Shown: positions 1 to 11,900 of the stretch, piece after piece | Numbering within the stretch: the stretch's first letter is position 1 | How the letters are laid out: each line of letters starts with the position of its first letter | Source: Struthidea cinerea | Taxonomy: Eukaryota; Chordata; Aves; Passeriformes; Corcoracidae | Direction of reading: 5' to 3' | Assembly: GCA_013397865.1 (NCBI GenBank) | Contig: VZTI01000622.1 | Location: 161,308 to 225,307 of the forward strand | DNA length: 64,000 nt | Position numbers and translations under genes: made by a program | The notes under the pieces: generated by a model | The model's database searches: none | Seen by the model: only the letters and a program-made list of their open reading frames with translations | Told to the model about the DNA's origin: nothing

Positions 1-944
1 GCTGTGGGCCCATATGTCTGCTCTGAAATAAAGCACAGGGGCTGTTCTACACCCAGCTAAGTTATTCCTCAGAGAGACTCCTCTGCAGTCTCTTGTTCTC
101 ATAGTGGATAGTAAAACACAATTTCACACCTGAACAGGCATTTAATTTTCCCAGTATGTCTGAGAAACTGCAGAGAGCTCCTTTTCTGCTCTCCAAACAC
201 ACCAAAGATCAGCTGTCTTGGGTGTACAGGTCTTCCTAGCTCAGTCATCATGCCATACTAACACACTTAAATACCTTCTAGACAGACGCTCACATCCAGC
301 CAGCTCCAAAGAAGCAAGGTCCCTAAAGAATTGCTGTAATTCACATTCCCAGTGTTCACTTCAAAAGAACAAAACCGTATGTCTGTGATTCTTCTAATCA
401 TTTCATGTGCTTTCTTTTAGAGAAAAACAGGTTCAGGTTTTCTCCCCTCTCAGAATACCTGTGTAAACATCCCAGGAAGGAAGAATTTCACCAAGAAGGT
501 GTTCCTTAGTGTGTTATTAACTCTGGAGTACTTGCCCTGATGGAGGAATGAGAATTAATTGGCTGGTTGTGAGCTGAGAATGCTGGCAGAGGAGATTCTT
601 TGTCGTGTCAAAGGCGATAAGTTCTGATATATTGCACTCTGCTGCAACAAAGGGTTTGGGGCAAAGAAACTCTGCTTTGTACAGCAATTGTAACATCTGA
701 AGCCGTGAAATGGTTCTGTACATGCACACTGCTTCCCTGGCTCGTGTGGGTGTTTTCAGCACGTACCCAACAACACGGGTGTAACTCTGTTATTGCTGAA
801 GCTTTAGGGTCCAGAAGAGTCCACAAACGTGCAAGTGAAAGGCTTAAGTTAATTTGGCTCATTCTCAGTGCTGAAAAGTTGTGTGGATCCTGCCTCTTTG
901 GATAAGCACTGTCTCGTTTGGGCAGGCTGCCCGTGTGCGGTTAC

Positions 945-963
945 ATAACCCTGGTTCTGGGCA
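945..963 (+). repeat. 19-bp repeat, copy 1
   Basis: The word ATAACCCTGGTTCTGGGCA occurs here and again at 3031-3049 on the same strand. Both copies are preceded within a few bases by TGTGC, so the similarity extends weakly to the left. It may be the remnant of an older dispersed repeat. Confidence 0.6.
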
Positions 964-3030
964 GAACCGGCTGCAGCCTGGGGGAACCAACGCCGGAGGA
1001 ACAGGAACCCACCTGAGCCCTGAGCCCACCTCCGTCCTTCAGAACCTGTCTGGGGGCATGGACCCTGTGCTCTGCGGGAAACGGAGCCCTGGGGATGCAG
1101 CGATGCCCTCTGCCAGCCCAGGGCCAGCCTTAGGGCCGCCTGCTGCTTCCTAAAACTTAGGAGCCAGCCCCAGATGAGAAGAAACAGGAGGGTAGCACTG
1201 AGCAGCCCGAGGGCAGGGAGGCAAACTGTCTGGAGCAGCTGAGAAATGAGCCTTTGGGATAAAGGTTAACTGGTCACAAAGAGGAGACAGCAGCATCTTA
1301 AATCTTCAGCCAGACAGAGGCCCTGCCCTGAGCACAGGATCTGTGCTTGCCTGGGAAGCATGAAATCCGTGTCAGAGATACGAAGTGGTGGAGCAAAATA
1401 GAGGCTGTTTTTCTCTGTAGGCCATCATCACACTAAAGAATTTACCTTCCTTTCTGATAGTGAGTGTCGGCCCTGAGACACCGAGGGGAAGCAAAAGCAC
1501 GTGAAATTCTTCTTCACATTCCTTCACTGAACAGTTTTAGGTGAAAAGAACTGTGGATACAACGACCATAACATTGCAACGAGTATTCTGGGGAAACACA
1601 AAACTGAGCTCTTGGGGACAACTCCTGCCTTGCCAACAAGCAAGTTGTGACAATGCTGACTGTGCTGCAAACAGCTCAGCTCCTCCAGTGTCCCTGCAGA
1701 GAGATGAGGGCTCTCGGCAGAGGCTTCGGGCAGGTTTGAATTGCCCACCTCAGCGTGGGGATGTGGGCAAACGTTGTGGGGAGCACTGTTAGCACACGGG
1801 TTGGGCACAGTTCAGGTAGGTCTGACTTTTTAGAAACATGTACGAATGTTTTTTCACAAAAATGAAATGAACTTTTTGACGAGTGCCATCAGCAAAAATG
1901 TGGAGTTCTGAACATTAATTTGGCAAATGGATTGCATGCACGGCTTGAGGTTTTGTTTTCAAAACTACAGGTGGCACAAAACAACAGTCATGCCGCATGG
2001 AACATTGACCCAGATAAAGTTGTCACTGCTAAAGGTGTCACCCTGGCTGCTTCCTAGCCTGTTCACAGGTACTTTGATATCGAATTGAAGTTCACCAAGA
2101 TTTGTTGATGAGAAACTGTTGAATTCTCCTTCATCCATCAGGCCACAGCTCTGTGGGCACGAAGAAGGGATGGGGCCACGTTCACCTAACGAGGGTGCAG
2201 TTGAAGAAGTCTTTTCTTAATTCTCCTTTTGCCCCGCTCCAGTCTGACCCAGTATCTTGCAGGTTCCCTCCCTGTGAGCAGCAGATATGCTGCACAGTGC
2301 TGTCCCTCAGTCAGCTGGTGGCAGTGAGCACGGTGCTGCCCTTTCCTCTCTGCCGGCGGAATCAGACCGAGAGCGCTTCCGGGGATTGATTTCCAGGGCT
2401 CTTTATGGTTAGGACCAGTGAGATTTGACAAATTATTTGCTTCCCCCGCTGGCTTTATCAGCAAAGCTGTCCTAGTTTGACTGAGTGCCAAGCTGTTTTT
2501 CGTAATCCCAAGTGATGGGAAATGGACCAGAGACATTCTGATTGAATGGGTGAGAAGATTCACTAATGAACAAGGAGATGATAATCAGTGCAGGATCTGG
2601 CACTTGCAGAATACTTACGGTTTGTGAAAACTGCACAGATTCTAGGTTTTTAACATTATATTAAAAAATTCAGTGTTCTAATTGTCTGGAGGAACTAATA
2701 TTAAAGATCAGCACAGCTTTTTGGAAGTTTCCCATAATAAAAACAATAATGAAGATTATTATTATCAATTATTAAAACTTATTCAAGATGCCACCAATCT
2801 CCCTCTCCATGTCCACTTATGGTAAATGAAGGGAGTAATTTTACAGGTGGTTATAACTAATTCTAGTAATATAATTATTAATTCCCTCTTTTCCTTTGCC
2901 TTTTCTGCATCCGTGTGATTAAGCATTAAATAGAGAATGTTTAAACATTCCCTTTGGAAAAAACTGTGTCATGTGGTGGGACAGGAATGGGAAGCTGGTG
3001 CCCTGCTCTCCATTCCTTATTGTGCTTTAT

Positions 3031-3049
3031 ATAACCCTGGTTCTGGGCA
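3031..3049 (+). repeat. 19-bp repeat, copy 2
   Basis: Exact second copy of the word at 945-963, same orientation, 2,086 bases downstream. To the right the two copies diverge at once (AGAACC versus CACCAG). Confidence 0.6.
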
Positions 3050-3757
3050 CACCAGAAGTTTATCCAAAACCACAATGCTGTTGGTGTGCAGGTACTGGTG
3101 GCATTTCCTGATGGCTCACAGGGATCAATCAAACATTTTAATGTTCCCAGCTAGAGCCAAACGCTGCCCTCCCTTTACAGGGAGTTGGGTGAGATCACAG
3201 AAACTCCCTTTACTGTTTCAGTCCTTCTGCTGACACTGAGAGGAAAACTCAGCTCATGGATTAATCTTTGGGCCCAGCTAAGGCTTCACCTGGACCAGTT
3301 CAGTGTGCCTTATGGGAAATATTGAATAATTCAGTTGATTAAAGGTGAAATATTCAGAAATAGGAGGTGAAACAAGAACAGATTTTGACCTGTTATAATA
3401 TTTTTTCTTTTTTTTAGTACTGACCATTGCTGTGGTGTTGGAGGGGCCTCCATGTCTGAGCAGTTCCACTCCAAACTGGAAGGTGTATAGAAGCCTCACT
3501 CCTTTTGGGATATCCGTTGCCATGCCTCTGTCATTCTTCATGTGTGTGCTTCCTTTTTGGTATTTGATTCTGAAATCAGTCTCATGCCAGGTATCCACTG
3601 GCTGGGCAAAAATCCTACTGCTGTAAAAGTAATACTCACTAGTGCTTGTCAGAACCTTGCAGATATTGGTACTTATTTTGTAAGGAGCATGGTCCTGTCC
3701 CCGTGTCCTATGCATTCTTTAATAATGCCTGGGTGTGGACTCTCCACAAGGAATCCG

Positions 3758-3861
3758 TTTGGTTTGTGCCCTGGATCAGTTTGGTTTGTGCCCTGGATCA
3801 GTTTGGTTTGTGCCCTGGATCAGTTTGTGCCCTGGATCAGTTTGGTTTGTGCCCTGGATCA
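3758..3861 (+). repeat. Minisatellite array, left part (22/17-bp units)
   Basis: This is a tandem array with core TTTGTGCCCTGGATCAG (17 bp), usually preceded by TTTGG to give a 22-bp unit. Three 22-bp copies run from 3758 to 3823, one 17-bp copy lies at 3824-3840, and a last 22-bp copy starts at 3841 and enters the assembly gap. The copies are essentially identical, which points to recent expansion or active homogenisation. Neither unit length is a multiple of three and the unit has no forward stop codon, so all three forward frames stay open. That explains the overlapping open frames here, which repeat residues such as CALDQFGL and are not proteins. Confidence 0.93.
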
Positions 3862-3993
3862 NNNNNNNNNNNNNNNNNNNNNNNNNNNNNNNNNNNNNNN
3901 NNNNNNNNNNNNNNNNNNNNNNNNNNNNNNNNNNNNNNNNNNNNNNNNNNNNNNNNNNNNNNNNNNNNNNNNNNNNNNNNNNNNNNNNNNNNN
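3862..3993. other. Assembly gap of 132 N inside the minisatellite
   Basis: This is a run of 132 undetermined bases. Minisatellite copies lie on both sides, so the gap probably reflects a collapsed or unresolved tandem array and its true length is unknown. Confidence 0.97.
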
Positions 3994-4128
3994 GACCTTG
4001 ATTAGTTTACTTTAAGCTCTGGATCAGTTTGGTTTGTGCCCTGGATCAGTTTGTGCCCTGGATCAGTTTGGTTTAAGCTCTGGATCAGTTTGGTTTGTGC
4101 CCTGGACCGGTTTGTTTTGGGCACTAGG
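3994..4128 (+). repeat. Minisatellite array, right part (diverged units)
   Basis: The array continues after the gap. Copies here are more diverged: some carry TTTAAGCTCTGGATCAG in place of TTTGTGCCCTGGATCAG, and the last units read CTGGACCGG and TTTTGGGCACTAGG. Edge copies being more diverged than interior ones is usual for minisatellites. The array fades into unique DNA by about 4128. Confidence 0.9.
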
Positions 4129-4635
4129 ACAGACCATGTGGATGTGGAGGCTCTCAATCCCAGCTGGTCAGCAGAGGAACAGTTCCCATCCCCACCCCGA
4201 GGGCTGCTGTGGCCCGAATGATGCTGCTGCAGTTTCTGTTCACGGCGCTGGGTGCTGTGAGCAATCAGCTCATCAGCTCCCAGTGAAAGAAGCTCCTTTC
4301 CACACCCATTATTCTGCAGAATAAAATGAGTATTCTCCTAGGCTTTGTCAGAGTGAAACAAAGGCCCTGTAGTAGAAACAATAACCATTCACGCACTTGC
4401 TGTCGATGAGGGAATTATGCAGGATTTTTAACTCCCTTCTCGGCAGGTAAAATACCCACATGGCAAGGGGCAAGCTGACATCGACTGCTTCCTGTGCCTG
4501 TGCTTTTTTTCTAATCAGAAGAAATTGTGTATTTTGAGAATTAGAGATTTACTGGTGTCATAAAGACTTGAAAATACAATTTAGAGGTTGAAAAAATGAC
4601 TTAAATCACCTAAGTTTATCATTTAGAAACCAAAT

Positions 4636-4659
4636 CACCCTCACAGTAAAGTGAGGGTG
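4636..4659. repeat. Perfect 9-bp inverted repeat (hairpin)
   Basis: CACCCTCAC at 4636-4644 is followed by a six-base spacer AGTAAA and its exact reverse complement GTGAGGGTG at 4651-4659. The right arm touches the start of a CR1 piece. It is not followed by a T run, and no gene next to it would use it. Confidence 0.85.
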
Positions 4660-4711
4660 GGGAGGCCCTGGCATAGGGTGCCCAGAGAAGCTGTGGCTGC
4701 CCCTGGATCCC
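4655..4711 (+). mobile_element. CR1 LINE fragment, 3' region
   Basis: The segment containing GCCCAGAGAAGCTGTGGCTG follows the well-known CR1 3' region (lead-in of the type GAGGCCCTGGCACAGG, then the GCCCAGAGAAG block). It breaks off after CCCCTGGATCC, so the usual tail is missing. The copy is short and therefore old or truncated at both ends. Subfamily not assigned. Confidence 0.75.
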
Positions 4712-5366
4712 TTTTCCTGATATCCACCCTAACCCTCCCCTGACACAGCTACATGCCCTGACCCAGCTTCGTGCCATACGTCTCCAAATAATAAAGAAAG
4801 GTTCAATTAAAATCTGTCTTCGATGTGAGGCTTTGAAAGTTATACTTGAAAAGTGATTTTGCTTCTTAATGGGTTTAATCAGTGTTGAGAAGCATTTATC
4901 TCAGGAAGTCTGTTTTATTAACAGTTTATTACTTCATCAGACAAAAAATAAAAGATCTTATTTTGTTCAATTTTTGCAAATACAGTAATTTCAGCATGTG
5001 ACCTGTCCTGTAGCCAGTCAGAGGAACAGGCTAGAATGTTTCGGTTGGTGCTTTTCTCTATCTCTGCCTTGACCTGTCTTCCAGTTAACCCGCAGTGAAA
5101 CCACTGGAGGGCAGGATAGAAACAAAGGAAAGCTCTTTCCAAAACGGGTCTCTACCTGGTTCACAGATTCGTGCGTGCGGGACATTTATCTTCAGTGTTC
5201 TGCAGCCCCACTTCTCCTCGTGGTGATTAAGGCCTCACACAGTGAAATCCTGGCACGGATAATTAGAGGGGAAGTCCATTTGTTTTGAATAAGAGTCAAA
5301 AGTTTGTATTTAGCAGATTTTTTTCCTAAGCCTGATGAATAAGCCTCCTTGAGCACTCAGGTTATA

Positions 5367-5452
5367 TCACAGAATCCTGGAATGGTTTGGGCTGGAAGGG
5401 ACCCTAAAGGTGATCTCGTCCCACCCCCCAGCCTGGGCAGGGATGCCGCACA
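5367..5452 (-). mobile_element. CR1 LINE 3' end, minus strand
   Basis: Read on the minus strand this is the terminal part of a CR1 element. On the plus strand it shows TCACAGAATCCTGGAATGG, then TTTGGGCTGGAAGGGACC and GGGCAGGGATG, the reverse complement of the usual avian CR1 tail. The body upstream of the tail is absent after about 5452, the 5' truncation normal for LINE copies. Confidence 0.88.
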
Positions 5453-5860
5453 GCAGCCCAGTGATGCTGCAAACCACGCAGCAGAGAAAACACTCCCAAA
5501 TTTAAAACCCAGAAACATCCCTTGGACAGCCATATAAGCACAGGCTTCAGCTGAATGCTGGCATCACAGGCAGCTTTTGGGAGTCAAAAATAGAAAATAA
5601 GATTTTGGAAATCCGCCTTTTTTTTTTTTTTTTTGAAAATGCATAAACTGGACAGATTAATAACTTCTCTATTTGCATAAATAAACCACTATTGCATGTC
5701 TTGCTATAAATATCAACCTTTGAAGCAATCGTTCCAGGACAGCTGTAGGAACTCTCGTGTCTCAATGCAGTTGGTGGTTTCTCTGTCTTGTTCCAGTTTT
5801 TTATCAGTTAAATGATTAAGGTGCTCTGTTGAAGTGATCTTTGTGAGTTGTTGGGAGGCA
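5453..5860. other. Unique DNA with poly-T tract
   Basis: No gene was seen. A run of 17 T at 5618-5634 is the only distinct element. The surrounding sequence is AT-rich and unremarkable. Confidence 0.55.
5618..5634. repeat. Poly-T run (17 T)
   Basis: Uninterrupted T run. A minus-strand open frame of 72 codons (5547-5765) reads it as lysines and should be ignored. Confidence 0.9.
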
Positions 5861-5968
5861 GGTTTCTGTGGAGGTTTTCGGTTGGTGGGTTGGTTGGTTG
5901 GTGCTTTGGTTTGGTGGTGGTGGGAGGTGTTTGTGGAGTTTATTTATTTATTGGTTTGGGTTTTTTCT
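5861..5968 (+). repeat. G/T-rich low-complexity tract
   Basis: About 108 bases of plus strand made almost only of G and T, with (GGTT)n, GGTGGTGGTGGG and TTTATTTATTTATT sections. The plus strand is nearly free of C and A until the TTTA part. The tract is the start of the longest open frame in the window (248 codons, 5868-6614), whose first residues are a W/G/L/V-rich translation of this tract. That frame is very unlikely to be a gene. Confidence 0.85.
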
Positions 5969-8900
5969 AAGGAGATCTTTTCTGCTCAGCAGCAGAGACA
6001 CGATTAAGAGCACTCGGGAAAGTGTTCCTGGCACTCTGAGTGAATGGCCATGGCACTGCCACCAGCTGGGTGTTAGAAAAAGGAATATCCCTGACATCTG
6101 CTATCGACCCCCAGCCACAGGTGACTCGGGGAGCAGCAGCCTCGGAAGAGGACGTGCCGGTCTCAGCAGCGCTGCTGGTGGGGGCAGGAGCAGCCAGGGG
6201 AAGGGGGTCAGCATGCAGAGAGCAGGGCTGAGGCTGGTGAAGTGCCACTCGCCCAGTGGTGTGGCTGTCACTCCTCGGGGAGGACGGGCCAGTCCCCTGC
6301 GCCCTGCTCCGCGCCACCCCCAGGGATCTCTGCATTTGCTGTGGTACATTGGAGCGCTTCTTCTGGCTCCTTTTAATGCCACAAGTGCAGTGCCTTCCCT
6401 GATGCAATGTAAACCAGCCAGCAGACCTACAGCGAGCTGTAGGAAAGCTGTTGATATTCGTGTGCAGCGCCTCAGCATCTCCTCAGCAGGCGAGAGAGCA
6501 GCTGGAGCCAGCCAGCACAGCTCTGCTACAGGTCCTGCCTCTGTACCTGTGCCTGCCTTGTTTCGAGTGAAGCAGAAGGAAGCTCAGGCTCAGCTGAGTG
6601 AAGTGTTTGGGTAACAATGAGTGCACCATTTTCCTCTATTAAATTTTAAAAAAGGGAAAGAAGTGTCTAGACTGGGAAAATAAGTGGGGTTAGAAGGTGC
6701 CTCAGGTGCTGGGTGCAGCAACATCTATTTAACCAGCACGTACACCAGGGACAAAGCTGATCCCTCTGCTGAGTGTTTCCCTTGGTCTCAGGGAGAGCGA
6801 GGCTCGCTCTGACTTCTGGCAGCTTTTTAAGACCTTGCCTAATCTATTTCTAGGTAGTGTTTAAAACATGCTGGTTAAGGCTTGTGAACTGACCTGTTTT
6901 AAAGTCCCACCTGCTTCCCCGCCAGGTCTCGGTGCAGTTCAGTAACCCAGCGTCTCCCCTGGGATTGTTCCACTGTTTTGGCCCCGCTTTGATCTGGGGC
7001 TTAGTGCAGGTGAGGTGTCAAGTGGCTGGCAGAGAGGTCAGCCCCGGTGAAAACGCATCTCCCGTGTCCTCCTGCCCGGCGTTGTTTATCCCCAAACAGA
7101 AGCACTCCTTTATGGCCAGGACAGCTCTCGCAGCAGCTCGGGGTCTGCCTTGCCGAGGAATCCGGAGGCAGGTGCCGGCCGAGAGGAGAGCTCGATGAAA
7201 TGCGTGATGAGCAGATCAGCTGCAGAGACAGCCCAGCTGCTCCGGCTGTGCCAGGGGAGCGCCTGCTCCCGGAGCTGTCCCCAGGCGCACACGGGCAGCA
7301 CAGGGACCAGCACGGATTTCTGCCTCATTTCCCCCTTTCCCTTACACTCTCGTGCCTAGCCCTGCGTTAGCAGTTTATGTTTTTGTCTTCCGTTTCACAC
7401 AGGGTGAAAGCGTGTTTTTGTTAGCCAGAATATTCTGTGCTTCTGGAAATCCTGCTTCCATTCTTAGCAACCTGCCTGCTTTTTGCAAATTAAGAATACC
7501 AAGGGTCTATAACAATGTGTTTTCCTTGTGGTGAAGACAGCATTTAAAGTACAGAACAGCTATTAAAGACAGTAAAAAATGCAATTTTGATGTTTTCCAA
7601 TTTTTATTATGGTAGACAGGTAGTTTCATGTTAGAGATAAGCCTATCTGTAAGTGAAATAATTACTCTTTAATTAAGATAATTATAAAAACAGGAATGTA
7701 AATACTCAAGGTATAGTATGCCTCAACATTTCTCCTTTCACATTATCCACAAACTTATCTTGCATACCTAAACCCTGTTTTTACTTGATTACAACAGCAT
7801 ATGCTGAAAACTGAAAACAGAGCAAGCAATTAAACTGTATGTAGACTGTTAAGTTTAACAGCTGAGAAAGACTGCGTGTTGTCATTTTCCTAATTTCTTC
7901 AACCTTTACCTTTTTATCTTATTTTCTAAGGAACTGGTGGGATTCTCCCACCAGCCTCTGATACTGAGCTTATTTCCAGCTAGATTGGGTCAAGGGGCAA
8001 TGCTTTCTAAGTTCCGTCAGGGTTCACAGAAATACCTGGTCAGAGGTAAGAGACCTCCCTAGTACTGGAGAAGGCAGCAGAGGGTGAACTCCTGTTAGAG
8101 AAACAGGTGAGAAATGTTCTGAGTGCCCCAGCTGCAGGGAAATTGTGTATTTTGAGACCACAGAGGCACCAGCCACGAACCAGCTGTCGGGGGCCAACCC
8201 AACTGCAGGAGCTCTGCTGCTGGTGGCGTCGATTATCTCGTCTGTTCTGGTAAGTCACAGCAAAATATGAATCTCTTGTGTGTCTTCTTCACAGATAAAT
8301 CCATGAAACACAAAAATGCAACAGCAAATTTGTTACATCACTCTATTCTGACCAAAGACAAATTAAGATAGTAACCAGCTCTTTGCAGTCACAGAGCCCA
8401 TTATTTCTAGGCTTGTTTCTGTTCGCTGCACAGTAGTGCACAGAAGTTATTAGAGAATGATGGCAGTTTTGTGATTTTATTTTATTAGTTTTTGTAATAA
8501 GAAAAGGAAATCATGCAGTTGGAATCAATGGTCGAGAGCAATACTCCTGTGCCCAAGTGCTATCTTGTCTCTTTATGGAAAGTCCTTTCTCTGATGTGTC
8601 TGTGCTGCAAAGAGTCCCATGCTGTTCCTTGTTAGTCATAATGATTTTTCTGAGTCAGTCGTTCAATTTTCTTTGTCCCCCTTTATCCAGGTGTGCATGG
8701 CACTGCAGAATGTGGCATGGGGGATCACTGCCCACAAAGCTGTGATTTCTGGCACAGGGTCTGAGGTGCTGTAGGAGAGCATTTCCAAATCCTTGGAAGC
8801 TGTGTTGCACATTGATAGCATTCCATTACCAGTTTGTCTCTGAGCTCTGCCCGTGCTTGTTTCAGACAAACACAGTGCTCGTGTGGGAGTTGCAGGCTCT

Positions 8901-11900
8901 GGTGCCAGCACCTCTGTTGTGCACAGAGCTGTAGGAAATCCCTGTGTCTCCTGTGCAAGTGAAAGCTCTTAGGCTCTGGGGAAAATGAAACCTGGTAAAG
9001 ACACACGAGGAAGGGAAAAACAAAACCAAAAGCAGCAGCTGGATCACTTTGCTGCACCTCACCTGTTATGGGACAGCAGTGGCTGTTCGCTGTGGAATCA
9101 GAATATCCTCGTGGGCTTGTAAGACACCAAATGAATCTGGACAGGATGCTGAGTGCCCTCAGTGCCCATTGGAAAGGGAGGCTGTATCAAATCCGGTGGA
9201 GATAAGAGCTCTCAATACCTTAAACACCCCCAGTTACCTGATGGCTTGTTCAGACTGGGACACCCAGGGTTAGGTCACGATCAAGGTGTAAATTCCATGA
9301 GCAGAATTGCCACCTGTACAGAATTAGCACTTTTAAACTACTGAGGCAGAGAATCAACGGGGCATTTATTGCACTTTAACAAGAGTAAAAGGTGTGTCCA
9401 AAGCCACTAATTCAATAAAATGCAACTTACTTCCCTGTTTGGTCTCTAGGAGCTCAGTCCCACTGGGAAGGGCACTAAAGTTCTGTGAAAGGGAGATGCC
9501 AGTCTCCAGTTCTGCACAGCTTGGAGGATGACTCAAGTCTGCCAGACAACCACTGACCTCAAGCTCTCACTTTCAGCATAGATGGAACAATAATTTTGGC
9601 CACTTCACAAAGGTTAGAGATGTAGTCCCTGATACCTGCAAATAGAAGTGTCTCTGATGGATGATGCAACGACCCAGTGAAGAATTATTATGTCCTTTCT
9701 TGGGAAAAAACCCCCAGTTTGAATCAAGTGCACATGGTGACAGGTCTGTGTGTATCAACAATTCAGAACCGGTGCGTGGCCACTCCGAGTGCTGTCCAAC
9801 AGCACCTGGGATGGGATCACATCAGTAAAGGCTTCCCTCGACTTCAGGGGTGTTTGGATTAAGCTTTAGGACTACATTAACTCTTTTGGTTATTGATATG
9901 TTTAATGGCAAATAAAATAAAAAAATGTTTCCTTAGAAAACCATTCAGTACATACTTGGTTGTAGACAAAACAAGGGAATATTCCACATCTCCAGAGGGT
10001 CTGGCTCTAGGAAGTTCCCAGTCTGCTTACTGCTGCGGTGAGGGTAGAAAGTTCTTGAACGAGTTGTGATGATGAATCCAAAATCATTCTCTGAGGCTTC
10101 TGGAGGCTCTTAACTTGCTAATTTAATAAGGGAGATGATCAGGTGCCCGTTCATTAGGAGAGTGCTTGGACTCCACACTAAGCAAACTCTTCATCGGCGC
10201 AAACTGCTCATCCTAACTTTGTAAAGGGGATGAAAGAAATCGCAGAACCTCAGACGAGGCGGGGAGCTGGAGCTGGTCCTGGCCCAGGAGGGAACCCGTC
10301 CCCACTGTGTCAGTGCCCTGCTGCTGCTGCTGCTGCGTTTGCTCTCTGACATTCACGGAATACCACGGCTTGTCAGGACCTGCCCGAGGCAGGAATGAAG
10401 GAAGGGGGAATCTTTTCCAGATCAAGATAATCCTCACAAATTTCAGGGGCAGATTTCTTGAAAACCAAGTGCTGGGGCAAAATGATAACCTAATCATTTT
10501 CTGGAAGCTTAAGTCAGAGGAGAGAATCTGCCTGCAAAGTACAACATGCGAAGTTATGAACAATGTCAGTTGTGCACCCTCCTAACCTGTACATCCAGGC
10601 AGACAAACGGGGCATCTGTAAAAGCAGGCAGCAATTCAAAATTACTCCAGATTGGTACTGAGCACCAATTTTTAAATTTTAAAGGAAGTTTAGCGGGTTC
10701 TGTAAGGCAGGTCATTCTGGATGCTGTTTGCAGAGCACAGGTATCCCAATTTAACTTTACTGTGTCCCTAAATGGTTTTTTTACTGCTCTTGACAAAGCA
10801 GCCAAATAGAGAATGGTGCCCAAGGAGTGTGGGCTGTGCAGTGTGGCACTTGCAGCTCAGGGTCAGGGCAGCCAAAATTCCTCTTGGTAAAATTTACCTC
10901 TGCCGGTGTCCTTGATGTCCTCTGAGGGTATAAGCCAAAGAGCTGCACATTTTAATGCTCTTGTTAAACCAAAGAATGAGCATATTTTTTGTGAGGTTGC
11001 ATTGCTTTGCACTAAAATGATCTAAATCAATAAACTTGATGTCTCAGACAGGTATTGTGCCCAGGGCATCCTTCTTGATCATTTTAGGACTTGTTAAAGG
11101 AGTGGTTTCTTAAAAGTAACACCTTTTATTGAATGAAAGAAAACAAATGGTCCCCATCAGACAGCTCCTAGGCTGGACATCAGTGCCATTGCTCCTGTTC
11201 TCTCCTCTCAGGGGACTCCTATACATCTTGTGTCAATGCAATTGGCTCTGTGACAGTGCAGCCACCTTAACCCTTTGCAGCAGGTTCACTTTCAGTTCAA
11301 CAGGATAATGGATCAGCAAGGGTACAGCAGGCAGGTGGGAACAGTCTGGAATTTGCCTGAAAGGAAAAAGGATTAAAGAAACCTGGGTGGATGTGTTGGA
11401 CTGTAGCTCCTTTCCTGGAACTTCTTTGTGATATTTGTGGTGGTGATGTGATTGGTATCTAGCTGCTGCAGGGCTACCTTTAAACAGAACACCAAAATGG
11501 CCCAGGAACTCACTTTCTAACAGCCTGGTTGGGATGATTTATTTTCCTTCAATTGAACATCTCTCCAGGTGTTGGTGGTAAATGTATAGAGCATCCTGTT
11601 CCTTGATCGGTTTCTGCTTGTGTTTCTTCTTCTGGTTTTCATCTGGAATTCAACCTGTGATACTGGGCTCAGTTTTATGGTTCTTCACTGCATATTCTCC
11701 ACAGTAAATAGGGAGAATGCCAATCTGGATGCACACCTGGTCATACCTGACACCCAGTGCATAGCTGGAATAGATTCTGGTTACCATGTGTTACTTTCCG
11801 TGATGTTTACCAAATGCATTACCTCTAACAGGGGCTTTGTGATGTGGGCTCTTGGATTCTGTTCCCTGAGGAATCCTGGTTCCCCTTGTGCAGCTGTGCA

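Larger units (their letters stand above)
1..3757. other. Unique non-coding DNA, no gene seen
   Basis: No recognisable exon, RNA gene or transposon was found here. The longest open frame (145 codons, minus strand, 3278-3715) reads through a run of lysine codons produced by the T-rich tract near 3405-3415, and matches no family I know. The part from about 2640 to 2890 is strongly AT-rich with AAT/ATT runs around 2735-2790. A 19-base word occurs at 945 and again at 3031 and is listed separately. The stretch from 1000 to 1150 is GC-richer but poor in CpG. Confidence 0.6.
4129..5366. other. Unique DNA, no gene seen
   Basis: Apart from the hairpin and the short CR1 piece near 4.65 kb, this stretch holds nothing I recognise. 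The only open frame of note (74 codons, minus, 4918-5142) has no recognisable features. Confidence 0.55.

Noticed and set aside
3758..4128. CRISPR-like regular repeats
   Set aside because: The units are directly adjacent with no unique spacers, so this is a minisatellite; the surrounding DNA is vertebrate.
5868..6614. Longest open frame in the window (248 codons, plus)
   Set aside because: It starts inside a G/T simple repeat, is low in complexity, overlaps 125- and 146-codon minus frames, and shows no domain. A CYRPP word near 6099 recalls LINE endonucleases but the rest of the frame does not fit.
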